Source of the DNA: Larix kaempferi
Taxonomy: Eukaryota; Streptophyta; Pinopsida; Pinales; Pinaceae
Length of the DNA stretch: 64,000 bases
Assembly: GCA_027924585.1 (NCBI GenBank)
Contig: BSBM01000190.1
Location: forward strand, 1,116,001-1,180,000
Direction of reading: 5' to 3'
Shown here piece after piece: positions 21,997-31,240 of the stretch; the stretch's first letter is position 1, and every line of letters starts with the position of its first letter. Both the position numbers and the translations under genes were made by a program. The notes under the pieces are model-generated. The model worked only from the letters and a program-made list of their open reading frames with translations. It made no database searches and was not told where the DNA came from.

Positions 21997-22806
21997 CAGC
22001 GTCTTCGTGTTGTGAATCCTAGAAAGGAAGCCTCTATTAAGGTAGAGGTGGAGAAACTACTCAAAGCTAGTTTTATCTACCTGGTTCCCCTTACCAAATG
22101 GGTATCCAACCCCATTCCTGTGGATAAGAAGCAAGGAACCATCCGTGTGTGTACCAATTTTTGAGATCTGAATAAAGCATGTCCAAAAGATAACTTTCCC
22201 ACTCCATTCATAGATCAAATCTTGGATGCATGTGTGGGAAGCAAAGTGTTTTCATTTATGGATGGTTTCTTAGGCTACAATCAGATCCAAATTAAACTCG
22301 AGGATCAACATAAGACTACATTTATATGTCCTTGGGGTACCTTTGCATACCGTGTTATGCTCTTCAGCCTTGAAAACGCCGGATCTTATACGTTTCAGCA
22401 AGCCATGACCTATGCTTTTCATGACCTTAAGCGCATAGTGGAGGCTTACTTGGACGACCTTGCTGGTCACTCTCGTAAGAGAGTGGATCACCCAAGTCAC
22501 CTCTGCCTTATTTTTGAAAGATGTCGGTGCTATAATATTCGTTTGAATCCGAACAAGTGCATCTTTGTCGTGAAAATTGGTCGCCTTCTAGGGTTTGTAG
22601 TATCAAAAGAGGGTATTAGAGTCGATTCATTAAAGGTTGAGGCAATACTTCGATTGCCTCCCCGTGTGATTGTCTCCCTGCGTAATTTGATTCAACTTCA
22701 GAGCCTCAAAGGGAAGTCCACTTTCTTATGCCGCTTTATTGTGAACTACGCCAATCTGACTAAGGGTTTCACGCGATTATTGAAGAAAGACACTCCTTTT
22801 ATCTAG
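21997..22806 (+). pseudogene. Reverse transcriptase, B
   Basis: Motifs in order: WVSNPIPVDKKQGTIRVC, DLNKACPKDNFPTPFID, GYNQIQIKLEDQHKTTF and the catalytic AYLDDLAGHS (about 22446-22475). The first catalytic Asp lies in SFMDGFLGYNQ. LGFVVSKEGI and the YYR/FL thumb follow. Stops occur at 21994 and 22162 (TGA where related elements have Arg, a CGA-to-TGA change) and at 22804. The frame is otherwise continuous from the linker. Confidence 0.88.
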
Positions 22807-23475
22807 GATGAGTGAGCCCAGAAATATTTTGATGCCCTTAAGAAAGCCTTGGTGTCGGCCCCTCTTCTTAGTCCACCCGAATTTGCAAGAGATTTTTTGC
22901 TTTATGTGGCTGTGTCTCAAGAGACGATTGGTATGGTCTTAGTTTAGGTGGATGATGTGCTCCAAGAGCATGTTGTCTATTATCTTAGTCAAAACCTAGT
23001 AGACGCTAAACTGAGATATTCTCACATTGAGAAACTGGCCCTTGTGACTATTCTTGCAATCCAATGATTACGACATTACATTTTGCTTCGGAAAACCACA
23101 ATTATAGCACATGTCAATCCATTTCAGTTCATGCTCTCACGACGTTTAATTGGGGGGAAATATAATAAATGGATTTTCATCCTTCAGGAATTTGACCTTT
23201 ATTTTGCTTCGGCGAAGTCGGTGAAGTCCTTGGTTTTCGCGGAGCTTATGTCGGATTTTCCAAGACTTGATGAGGAAGTGGTCCATGAAGACTCATTTGT
23301 TGATGACCATTTGTTCCTTATCTTGTCGACGAACCCTTTGTATGGAGACATCATTATATATATCCAAACTTTGAAGTTCCCTTTGCATTATTCGCGAGAT
23401 GAGCAATGGCGTGTGAGACACCACGCCAAATATTATGTCATCGTCGGTGACACTTTGTATCGCCTAGGAAAATAA
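22807..23475 (+). pseudogene. Degenerate gypsy-type RNase H (gRNH), B
   Basis: The fold is recognisable (FLLYVAVSQETIGMVLV, RYSHIEKLALVTILAI, RRLIGGKYNKWIFILQEFDL). However, the first catalytic Asp of a normal RNase H (TDAS) is replaced in YVAVS, as is general in Tat elements. Its work is thought to be taken over by the second RNase H at 24687. Stops at 22804, 22813, 22945 and 23065 break it. Confidence 0.8.
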
Positions 23476-24577
23476 TCTATCCTACGTCGTTGCTTAACTC
23501 ATGAAGATGTGGAGCTAGTGATTAATGACTGCCATAGTGGGGCTTGTGGTGGTCACTTATCTGGGCTTGCGACATCCCAACGTATCTTGCGAGCAGGTTA
23601 CTTCTGGCCTACGATCTTTAAAGATTTTGTTAATGCCAGAAAGAGATGCCATCCTTGTCAAGTGTTTTCTTAGAATGTACACTTGCATCCTACCCCCCTT
23701 CATCCTGTCCGTTGGTCCCTTCACCAAGTGGGGGGTTGATTTCATGGATTGCAACCCAGCTTCGGTTGGGGGGCATCGCCATATCATCATGGTCGTTGAT
23801 TACTTTTCCAAATGGGCTGAGTCCATGCCGAACGTTAAAGTCGATGGTGCAACAGCAACCCACTTTGTATTCAATCAAATTATAGCTCGATTTGGTATCT
23901 TGAAGGAGATTTTTACTGACCATGGAAGTCACTTTCAAAACAAGATGATGGCAGAATTATCACTTAAGCTTGGGTTTAGACAAGATCATTCATCTTCATA
24001 TTATCCCCAATCGAATGGCGAGGTCGAGGCGGTTAATAAGTCCCTTAAGGCCATTCTTCAAAGGACCATCCGACAAAGCAAGAGTAATTGGCATATCATG
24101 TTGTATCCTGCGTTGTGGGCTTATCGAACCGCAATAAAGACTTTCACCGGTTTCTCACCTTTTCAGTTAGTTCATGGTGTGGAGTCCATCTTACCGATTG
24201 AATGTGAAATCCCTTCGTTGAAGCTAGCTATAGAGCTCCTGCCTAATACTTCATAAGTAGAGCAACGTTTAGTCCACCTTGAGCAAATTGACGAGCAGCG
24301 TTGAGATGCCACTGTGGAAATAGATGCCAACAAACATCGTGTCAAGGTTTAGTATGATAGGTCTATCCATCCTCGGCAATATGTTGAAGGTGACTTGGTC
24401 CTTCTTTATGACCAAGGTAAGGAACCCCTGGGGGCAGGAAAGTTTAACCCAATGTGGCACGGTCGTTACGTTGTGAGGCATGTCCTCGAAAAAGGAGCCT
24501 ATGAGTTAGAGGATTATGATGGGAACACCTTGAAGGAGCCTAGGAATGGGCTCTACCTCAAGCGGTATTATGCTTGA
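23476..24577 (+). pseudogene. Integrase, B
   Basis: The HHCC zinc domain is complete (HSGACGGHL … RKRCHPCQ, 23538-23660). The DDE core shows GVDFMDCNP, then IFTDHGSHFQ, then YPQSNGEVEAVNKS. A C-terminal strand domain follows (GKFNPMWHGRYVVRHVLEKG … LYLKRYYA). Stops at 23473, 23672, 24254, 24302 and 24348 and a frame change near 23640 kill it. The final TGA is at 24575. Confidence 0.85.
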
Positions 24578-24686
24578 GCTTCTAGCTCGAGCTGATACTT
24601 TTGTATACTATTGTATAGTTTATGTACATAGTTTAGTTTTCCTTTGATTTTTCGAGTCTACTGATACGCTTCCTTTTGGTTGACAG

Positions 24687-25112
24687 ATGTCAGTGGAATC
24701 TCCAGCGTTCTTAGGATTCGTAGATGGGGCCAGTCATCATATGAAGAGACTAGCTTCTACTGTGTGGGTTATTTACTCACCCGATAACTAGATTGTGTCT
24801 TCAGGAGGCACTTGTCTCGTTCATACATCAAACAATGTGGTTGAGTATAATGTCGTTATTGAGTTACTTCGTGATGCCATTTCACATGGTATTCAGTCTT
24901 TAGAGGTCCATTTGGATTCACAACTGATTGTGTATCAATTGAATGACCGATATTGTGTTAGGGATCCTACGTTACTAAGGAGATTCTTAAGGGTAAGACT
25001 TTTGGAACGCCATTTTGATTTTATTACTTATGTTTATGTTCCAAGATGTTTTGATCATACTGTTGATGCATACGCTAATTATGTCCTAGATTGGAATTTG
25101 TCGAATAATTAA
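24687..25112 (+). pseudogene. Archaeal-type RNase H (aRNH), downstream of integrase, B
   Basis: ATG at 24687 opens a roughly 141-codon domain: FVDGASHHMK (Asp), NNVVEYNVVIELL (Glu), HLDSQLIVYQLN (Asp) and HTVDAYANYVLDW (Asp). All four D-E-D-D catalytic residues are present, in contrast to the degenerate gRNH upstream. This RNase H class was acquired by Tat elements. One TAG stop (about 24789) interrupts it. The bases before the ATG (TTTTGGTTGACAG) resemble a 3' splice site. Its place after integrase is less usual than between RT/RH and integrase. Confidence 0.8.
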
Positions 25113-25324
25113 AAGAAGCATTGAATCACACAAATAACATTTACACATTTGTACACACATAATAGTAGAGTCGAAAAATCATAGTTTCTTTTCATTATCA
25201 AAAAGTGGTGTCATAGTACAAAACTAGAGCTCGTAGCTCTCAAATATACATATCCGATACAAAAAATGAGACCCCATGGCATCTAAGCCCTGCAGGGAAC
25301 TCTAGCCTCTTGAGTTGGATGGGT

Positions 25325-26552
25325 CTACATGTAGTAGTGTACGGCATTGGCTATATGCCGGAGCAGCCGCACCCATGTACCTAGTACCCCTACCACATGT
25401 CTTTGCATCTCCTCTTGGAGGTGCTCTACCTCGATCACTGGTACCCGGGAAGTCATAAGAGACAAGTTGACCCGCATAGTCTCCAATTTACGCTTTGCCG
25501 CTGCGCTTACTACCTCCCCACCCCTGCCTCTACGGCGATGTCGTGGGAATCCCTATGGTCTCCTCGGACCTAAGTCTGCGACCAAACAGTCAAACGTCAA
25601 TATATGATATCACACCAAAAATATTTTTGCTTTCACTTAAAACAAAAATACAAAAAAAAAAAAATATTCAAAACTTAAAAAGAGTATCTCACCAATGTCC
25701 CCGAGCACGGCCCCTGGTGGTTGTCGCATATTGCGATCCCCTCTGAAGTTAATCCCCTTATAGGGATAGTCGTCTATGGCGATCACTTGTTGCCGCCACC
25801 AGTGGAAAAACTCATCAGTATATGGGGAGGCCAGCCGGCCACCTCCCTGCCATGTCAATATCTCCACCCACATGGTCTGGGTAGGATCTCGCAGACCATG
25901 TGGAGGGACTTCTACCCTCGGACTCAAGCTCGACACCCTCTCAAAGAAGAAGCTGCACAATATACTACCAAAATTGAAGTTTTTGGTCCGCCCCTATTTG
26001 CACTCCGTCAACTAGAGTTTCATGGAACCTAGCAGTGTTGTGCACCAATCATATACTGTTGGCCTCATGCACTTGGCTGCATAGATTATCAATGTCCTTG
26101 AGGTCTGATGAAGCGAAGCTGATAGTGCTATCCTCCCAAGAGTGAGGATGATAACCTTCATGCTTAGGCTCGTTATAGCCTCTATAGGGAGTTGGTTGCC
26201 CAGTCTCTGGGTGCCAACATTAAAGTACCTGTCAATGTAATCACTAATAGTGATTCCTCCCCCCACACTACGAGACATGAAACTCACCACCTCCCCTCGA
26301 CGGGACAAACCAGTGATAAAATATATGTCTTCCACCTCCAACAGAAGTGGTTGTCCATCTAAGTTGAATTGTTGTGCTTCTGGATCCCAGTAATCCACCA
26401 ATGCGGTGAGCAATCGGTTTTGGGCCCTCAAACCCCAGATGCTCCAAAATTTATACAAACCAAAAGCTTGCAATGCTTGTTGGGCAGCCAAATATTCGTG
26501 AACTTGGTGATCAATGATGCCATGCTCCCTTTCTCTCCATTCCAGAACCATC
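25325..26552 (-). pseudogene. Antisense accessory gene of B, plant-mobile-domain-like, apparently spliced
   Basis: On the strand opposite to gag-pol, an ORF starts at ATG 26551-26549 (MVLEWREREHG) and holds KFWSIWGLRAQNRLL, then VEDIYFITGLSRRGEVV (about 26280-26330). A frameshift near 26012 leads to FFFERVSSLSPRVE and GGGRLASPYTDEFFHWWRRQ-like sequence with AIDDYPYKGINFRGD. At 25693 it meets a donor (ATTG/GTGAG); a 117-bp AT-rich intron with a poly-T tract ends at an acceptor (GGTCGCAG, 25576). Exon 2 (25575-25325) continues in frame, Arg-rich then helical, with one internal TAG and a terminal TAG. The core resembles the plant mobile domain; function unknown. Antisense extra ORFs are known in Tat elements. 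Confidence 0.7.
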
Positions 26553-26900
26553 CTAGAAGAAAACAAAGAGTTTTTTTAGTGCCCATATGTATAAAAAACA
26601 CTACCCTCGGCGTTGTATGCAGACTAATTTGTATACAGTCGCACGGATACGTGGTCAACTTTTAGTTTGACCACGTACAAGCAGCCCTCCACGCGACCCG
26701 ATGAGTGGTAGCCTGCATACAATGCATAATTGGTTTAATCCTTTAAAAACATTAAAAATTTACCATTAAAAACAAATTTGAAAGCTATAGAATTGAAGAG
26801 GAAGTTGAGAGCTCCTACCTGGACCAAATGGCTTGCGATTTCGTGGTTCACAGCTCTCAGAATTGTCGATTGAAGATCAGAGGTAAAAACAACCCAATTG
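26553..26900 (-). promoter_or_regulatory. Putative 5' intron and leader exon of the antisense gene
   Basis: Minus-strand TTTTCTTCTAG/GATGG at 26553 is a good acceptor directly before the ATG. TTTGGTCCAG/GTAGGAG at 26819/26818 is a good donor, giving a 266-bp intron and a leader exon running left from about 26890. Splicing is inferred from consensus only. Confidence 0.4.
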
Positions 26901-28796
26901 CACTATGTTGAGTGAAAAGTGAAAATGATGTGGTAAAAACATTTATTTTTACTATTTATCAATTTTTCAAACCCACTTTTATATAATTTTTGCCATTTTT
27001 TGAGCTTTTTAGACAAATATGTCGTCATGAAGTGCCTTTTTGAGTAGTTTTTTCCAACGAGAGTGGATTTTTCAATCATTTCACGCCTTCGGTAGGTATT
27101 TTCTACATCTGGCATATAGGTTAGGATGTCATTACGCCTGCATTTTTGCATTGACCTTATGACCATTTTCATTAACCTTAGGTGCGACCCCGCTTTTTAA
27201 TTGACACAGAACCTTCATGCTGCTTTAGAAGTGTCATTATTTGGTGGTAGGGCTTGTCCGACCATGGGTGCCCTAGTTAGATCCTTTTTATGTCTTTTGG
27301 AACCCATGCCATTGTTTCTCCTTAGGATTGGGAGTCCTTTGTAGTCATGCCATGACATTGCGATGAAAAATCATACTCTACTTTATCTTTATTCTGGCCA
27401 TCTCCCATAAGGACTCCCCATTTATGTTGAGTTGTGAATGCATTGCATTATCCTACTTGCCTTTTGAGCCTTGTGCTGGATCCCACTTTCGCAGTTATTA
27501 TCCATGTGCCTGAGCACTTTGCCTTCCGAGCCAAGCAGAGCCTTAATTTATCTTTCACAACTTGATGACCCTTTCCTTGAGGGAACACCCCCTCGAGTGT
27601 CCACATTTTGCACATGCTTCCTTGCATTGATCATAGGTATGTTCCACTGCTTAGAACTAGTTTGCTTGCACTTGAAACTTGTTCCCTCACTTTTGTACCA
27701 TAAGCAATTTTATTATTTTTCAAGCTTTAGTATATGAAAAAGACTAAAAAAATCATATAATTGAAAAAGCCGGACGGGAAAATTCTCACTACCTCTTATT
27801 GGCAGTTGTCATGTCTTCTTTGAATGGAGCATTCATCTTCACTCCATCCATTATGATTTGGGACATTAGTAGGACCTTAGGAAGCTATTCTCGTTTATCA
27901 GATCTTACTCCATCGGCTGGTTAAGCTTTCAGTCATTATATAGCCTTTGTTAATGCCTCATGCATTGCAAAATATTATTATTATCTAGTACTTGAGTCTA
28001 TGCTGCCTGAGTCTATCCATCTGCTCATGATCTTGTTCAAATGAGGTCTTGAAACCAGTGTCGGCCACTCCTAAGATATCTTGACTATTGCATGTCGGTC
28101 ATCACTTATAGTTCAATCTGTTAGTCTGAGTTCTTCCCAATATTTCAGTGTAGCTGCTACCTCATGTTGGTTGATGAGGGATCCATTAATGCCCTCCTCC
28201 CTGCGAGTCTCCTTCCATCGAATCCAACTCATTTATTCCGGAATCAATATTTAGAGTCCGTTGAGTACCTTGAGGCCTGCAGTCATTAGTGGTAAGTTCT
28301 CTCGCCATCAACAGATTGGGAATTCATCAATGTCCCCTGATCGATGGATTCATCAAGTGTTCGACCTAAACAACTCTATTCACACTTGGTGAATGTACTA
28401 TGTGCCTTGATGCCCATTTTCATTATTGGTGGGTTATCTTGCGTCTATTAACGGTATACATCAATGACCAGTAATTAGACGATGTCACATCAGGTTTGAA
28501 CTCAACACCTTTATTCACTTGATGGGGCATGCACTATAGACTATTTATGTAGAATACCCCAGACTTCAGTGGCATTTAGTATGCTACTGGTAATCGTGAT
28601 TGTGCTTATGGGAGATCATTCTCATACATCAACAATTTGTACCATCAGTTTGCATCAGTTGTTTCCTCTTCAGCAGGAGACCATATCTTATTGTACATGG
28701 GTCATGGCTATGACCACTTATGACATGTATTCACTATATACTGCTTATTCATGGCCATTGTCTTAGATTGCTATTGTACCGATATGTATTCATAGA
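26901..28796 (+). other. 3' non-coding region of B
   Basis: About 1.9 kb between the antisense gene and the terminal repeats with no supported coding region; it presumably contains the antisense promoter. Confidence 0.6.
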
Positions 28797-29018
28797 TATC
28801 ATGTATTATGACGAGTGGGCTACTCCTTCCATTTGTGTCTCCATCATTCCACTTCTGAGATTCATAATGTATTTCGGCCATCGTAGTACCTTCTTTGACC
28901 TCATATATATCATGTATTATGACGAGTGGGCTACTCCTTCCATTTGTGTTTCCATCATTCCACTTCTGATATTCATAATGTATTTCGGCCATCATAGTAC
29001 CTTCTTTGACCTCACACA
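28797..29018. repeat. Two 111-bp tandem copies next to the B polypurine tract
   Basis: ATGTATTATGACGAGTGGGC begins at 28801 and again at 28912, and both copies end in ACCTTCTTTGACCTCA. They are almost identical. The second runs into the tract. Confidence 0.9.
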
Positions 29019-29030
29019 TTAGGGGGCATC
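29019..29030 (+). other. Polypurine tract of B
   Basis: TTAGGGGGCATC lies directly before the right LTR start TGTTATATCG. Confidence 0.8.
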
Positions 29031-29972
29031 TGTTATATCGTATTTTTCCACCTTGTGAGCATTTATACTCTTTGGATTCCCTTACCTACTTATAGAATCA
29101 AAACCATACTTGTGGTTCTCCTTGAACCCTTTTTCCCCCATTTTCCCTCTTCTACGCGAGCTACTTCAGTACACCTCGTGTATACGCAGGCTGCATCACT
29201 ACAGCTCGCGTACATCGACTTTTTGATAAATAATAGTAAAAACTCTATTTTTCACTCCAAAAAGCGACCATTGTGACCTTTGTCCCTCCATGTATCTCGA
29301 AACGACTTGATTCGACCTTTCACCTACCTTTGGAGGGTTATATATTGAGCTCTTATGGTGCATGGAAGGAGGAGAAGGAGAGAGCATTGAAACTCTATTG
29401 GATTTTTGCCATAGCTCGAGTCTACATCCATTGATCCTAGTTGTTGTGAACCCTTTATGTTCACTACCAAACTCTTCCATATCTTGTGAAGAATTCGCTC
29501 CTTTACTCATGAGTTTTCCATTGCATGGGGGATTGAAGTGGTGGAGGCACAAGTGGAGGGACCTAGTTCTTGGTTCAGATGAGTTGCTGACAGGAGGTTG
29601 TATGTTGTACTTCTTGTTCATATTAATAGAAATACTCATTTTCTCATCCAATTGATATTGTAAATGGTTGTTCATTCTCAATGGGTACATTTGCTTATAT
29701 ATATCATGGATTATGCTATTCTTTATGCTAACATCTTTCATATATCATATGCACTTGCTTGTGTTTATTGTTGAGACTAAGCTGCAGGTTGAAGTGTGTT
29801 GATTCGAAAGCTCAACGGGGATCTACATCAAACGTCCAGTTGAAGGTTGGTTTTTTATTGCACTTCTTAGCATTTACATTTATATAGCATACATTGGGAA
29901 TTGAGTTGATTTCTGGTAGTCATCTGTTTGTTGTGGTCTACCCCAAGCCATAGGAAGTTTTTCTCCATAACA
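29031..29972 (+). repeat. 3' LTR of B
   Basis: TGTTATATCG … TTCTCCATAACA, 942 bp, followed by the AAAAT duplication. Confidence 0.9.
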
Positions 29973-30060
29973 AAAATACATACCTCTGGCATCCCACATC
30001 CTTTATGTTTGAAAGAGAAATTGACAGCTTGATATCAAACCACTAAATGCGTGCATGCTG

Positions 30061-30130
30061 AAGAATGGTATGTAGCTCAATGTTAGGGAAGTCCATTGGT
30101 TAGGTACAGGTTGTGTGTTCAATTCTTATA
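30061..30130 (+). mobile_element. tRNA-like SINE head, copy 1
   Basis: TAGCTCAATGTTAGGG (about 30073-30088) resembles the A box of a tRNA gene and GTGTTCAATTCTTA (about 30115-30128) the B box, spaced as in a tRNA-derived SINE. No cloverleaf could be drawn with confidence. Confidence 0.4.
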
Positions 30131-30239
30131 TTGTCCAATTTTCAACATGATAAAATCGACGGGTTGGTTGGCAGCAGCTTGGAGGTTTGAGGAAAGTGGC
30201 TTCAAAGAGTACTATTGGAGATAGTAGTCCACAATAGCC

Positions 30240-30310
30240 CCTATGTATAAGAGTACTTAGCTCAATAGTAGAGCAGTACACCTGTTAGGGTCAAGTCCTA
30301 GCTCCAATTC
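30240..30310 (+). mobile_element. tRNA-like SINE head, copy 2
   Basis: TTAGCTCAATAGTAGAGCAG (30257-30276) closely follows the tRNA A-box region and GGGTCAAGTCC (30288-30298) the B box. It lies about 185 bp after copy 1, so this may be a dimer or two insertions. From 30310 to 30803 nothing else was recognised. Confidence 0.45.
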
Positions 30311-30803
30311 CCAGCCTATCCTAGTATATCCTCCATATAAACATGGTTAAAATTGCTAGCTTTATTAACTCTAAATATAGATAATGGAGGGTTGAAGGAA
30401 AAATCCAACAAATGTACAAGCCATATGGCATTTTGCTGCAAAAAAAAATGCTTGTAACAATGGCTCTGGCCAAGGTCTTGTCCAGTTTAACATAGAAACA
30501 ATCAAACCCATCTTTTGATTGCAAAACACGCTAAAAATTTCACTGTAATAGATGGTTAACTTCGCTTTAGATCAAGTTTGTCAATGATGCAAAGGATGAA
30601 TTTTTTTCCCAACAACTTGCGTGTAAATATATAATGGTTTGGGAACCATTATTTTGAAAGCTGCAATTCTCAAAATATTGATAAATAGCCTGATTTTCGA
30701 GAGATTCTAAATGATTCTAAAGGATTATAAATCTTGGTGATTCTATTGTTTACTTTAATGCTACAGTGGCCTCACATCTAACGCCAGTCAAATCTTCTTC
30801 TAC

Positions 30804-30808
30804 TGAAC
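30804..30808 (+). repeat. Left target-site duplication of C (TGAAC)
   Basis: TGAAC equals 44170-44174 on the other side of C. Confidence 0.85.
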
Positions 30809-31137
30809 TGTTGTAATCTCGAGGTTCACATAGTTATCATAGATACATTACATAATATAAGCAAGCATACACAATGATAGAGATACAAGAGATGAGACAT
30901 ATAGAGAGAATAGTCTTTGTATTAACCAGCAATAGTATAACACAATGATAGAATCAATCTCTACTAGTCTATCCGCTCACCAGCCTAGATATATATATGT
31001 GCAGATACAGTTACATTAATGTCTGTCGGTTTATCCAACTAAATTGACCCATACTAGTTGACGCAACTTGTCGACATATGCTGCAGAATGGTCGGGCGGA
31101 GGGCCTAGTCGACAGGCTGACCTAGGCCCCTCCAACA
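30809..31137 (-). repeat. 3' LTR of C
   Basis: Plus strand TGTTGTAATCTCGAGG … CCCCTCCAACA, 329 bp, matching 43841-44169. Confidence 0.9.
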
Positions 31138-31150
31138 TCTCCCCCACCTC
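31138..31150 (-). other. Polypurine tract of C
   Basis: Minus-strand GAGGTGGGGGAGA directly precedes the LTR start TGTTGGAGGGGCC; the same tract is at C' and nearly the same at D. Confidence 0.85.
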
Positions 31151-31240
31151 AAAATCTTTCTTCGTCTTGAAGAAATGGAGAGATCCCCGAAGAAATGGAG
31201 AGATCGAAATTACAAAAAATGAATTACAGAAATAGTTATG

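Larger units (their letters stand above)
15653..29972 (+). mobile_element. Ty3/gypsy element B, Tat-like, 14.3 kb, both LTRs
   Basis: Two direct LTRs of 941 and 942 bp are flanked by the duplication AAAAT. The interior runs leader, gag, zinc knuckle, protease, RT, degenerate RNase H, integrase, a second (archaeal-type) RNase H, an antisense accessory gene, a 2.2-kb 3' region and a polypurine tract. Dual RNase H and an extra ORF are marks of the Tat lineage. LTR heads differ at roughly 18 of the first 200 bases, so the insertion is old. Stops are scattered but frameshifts are few. Confidence 0.9.

Noticed and set aside
30257-30300. Functional tRNA gene
   Set aside because: A and B boxes are present but no acceptor stem or anticodon arm could be paired.
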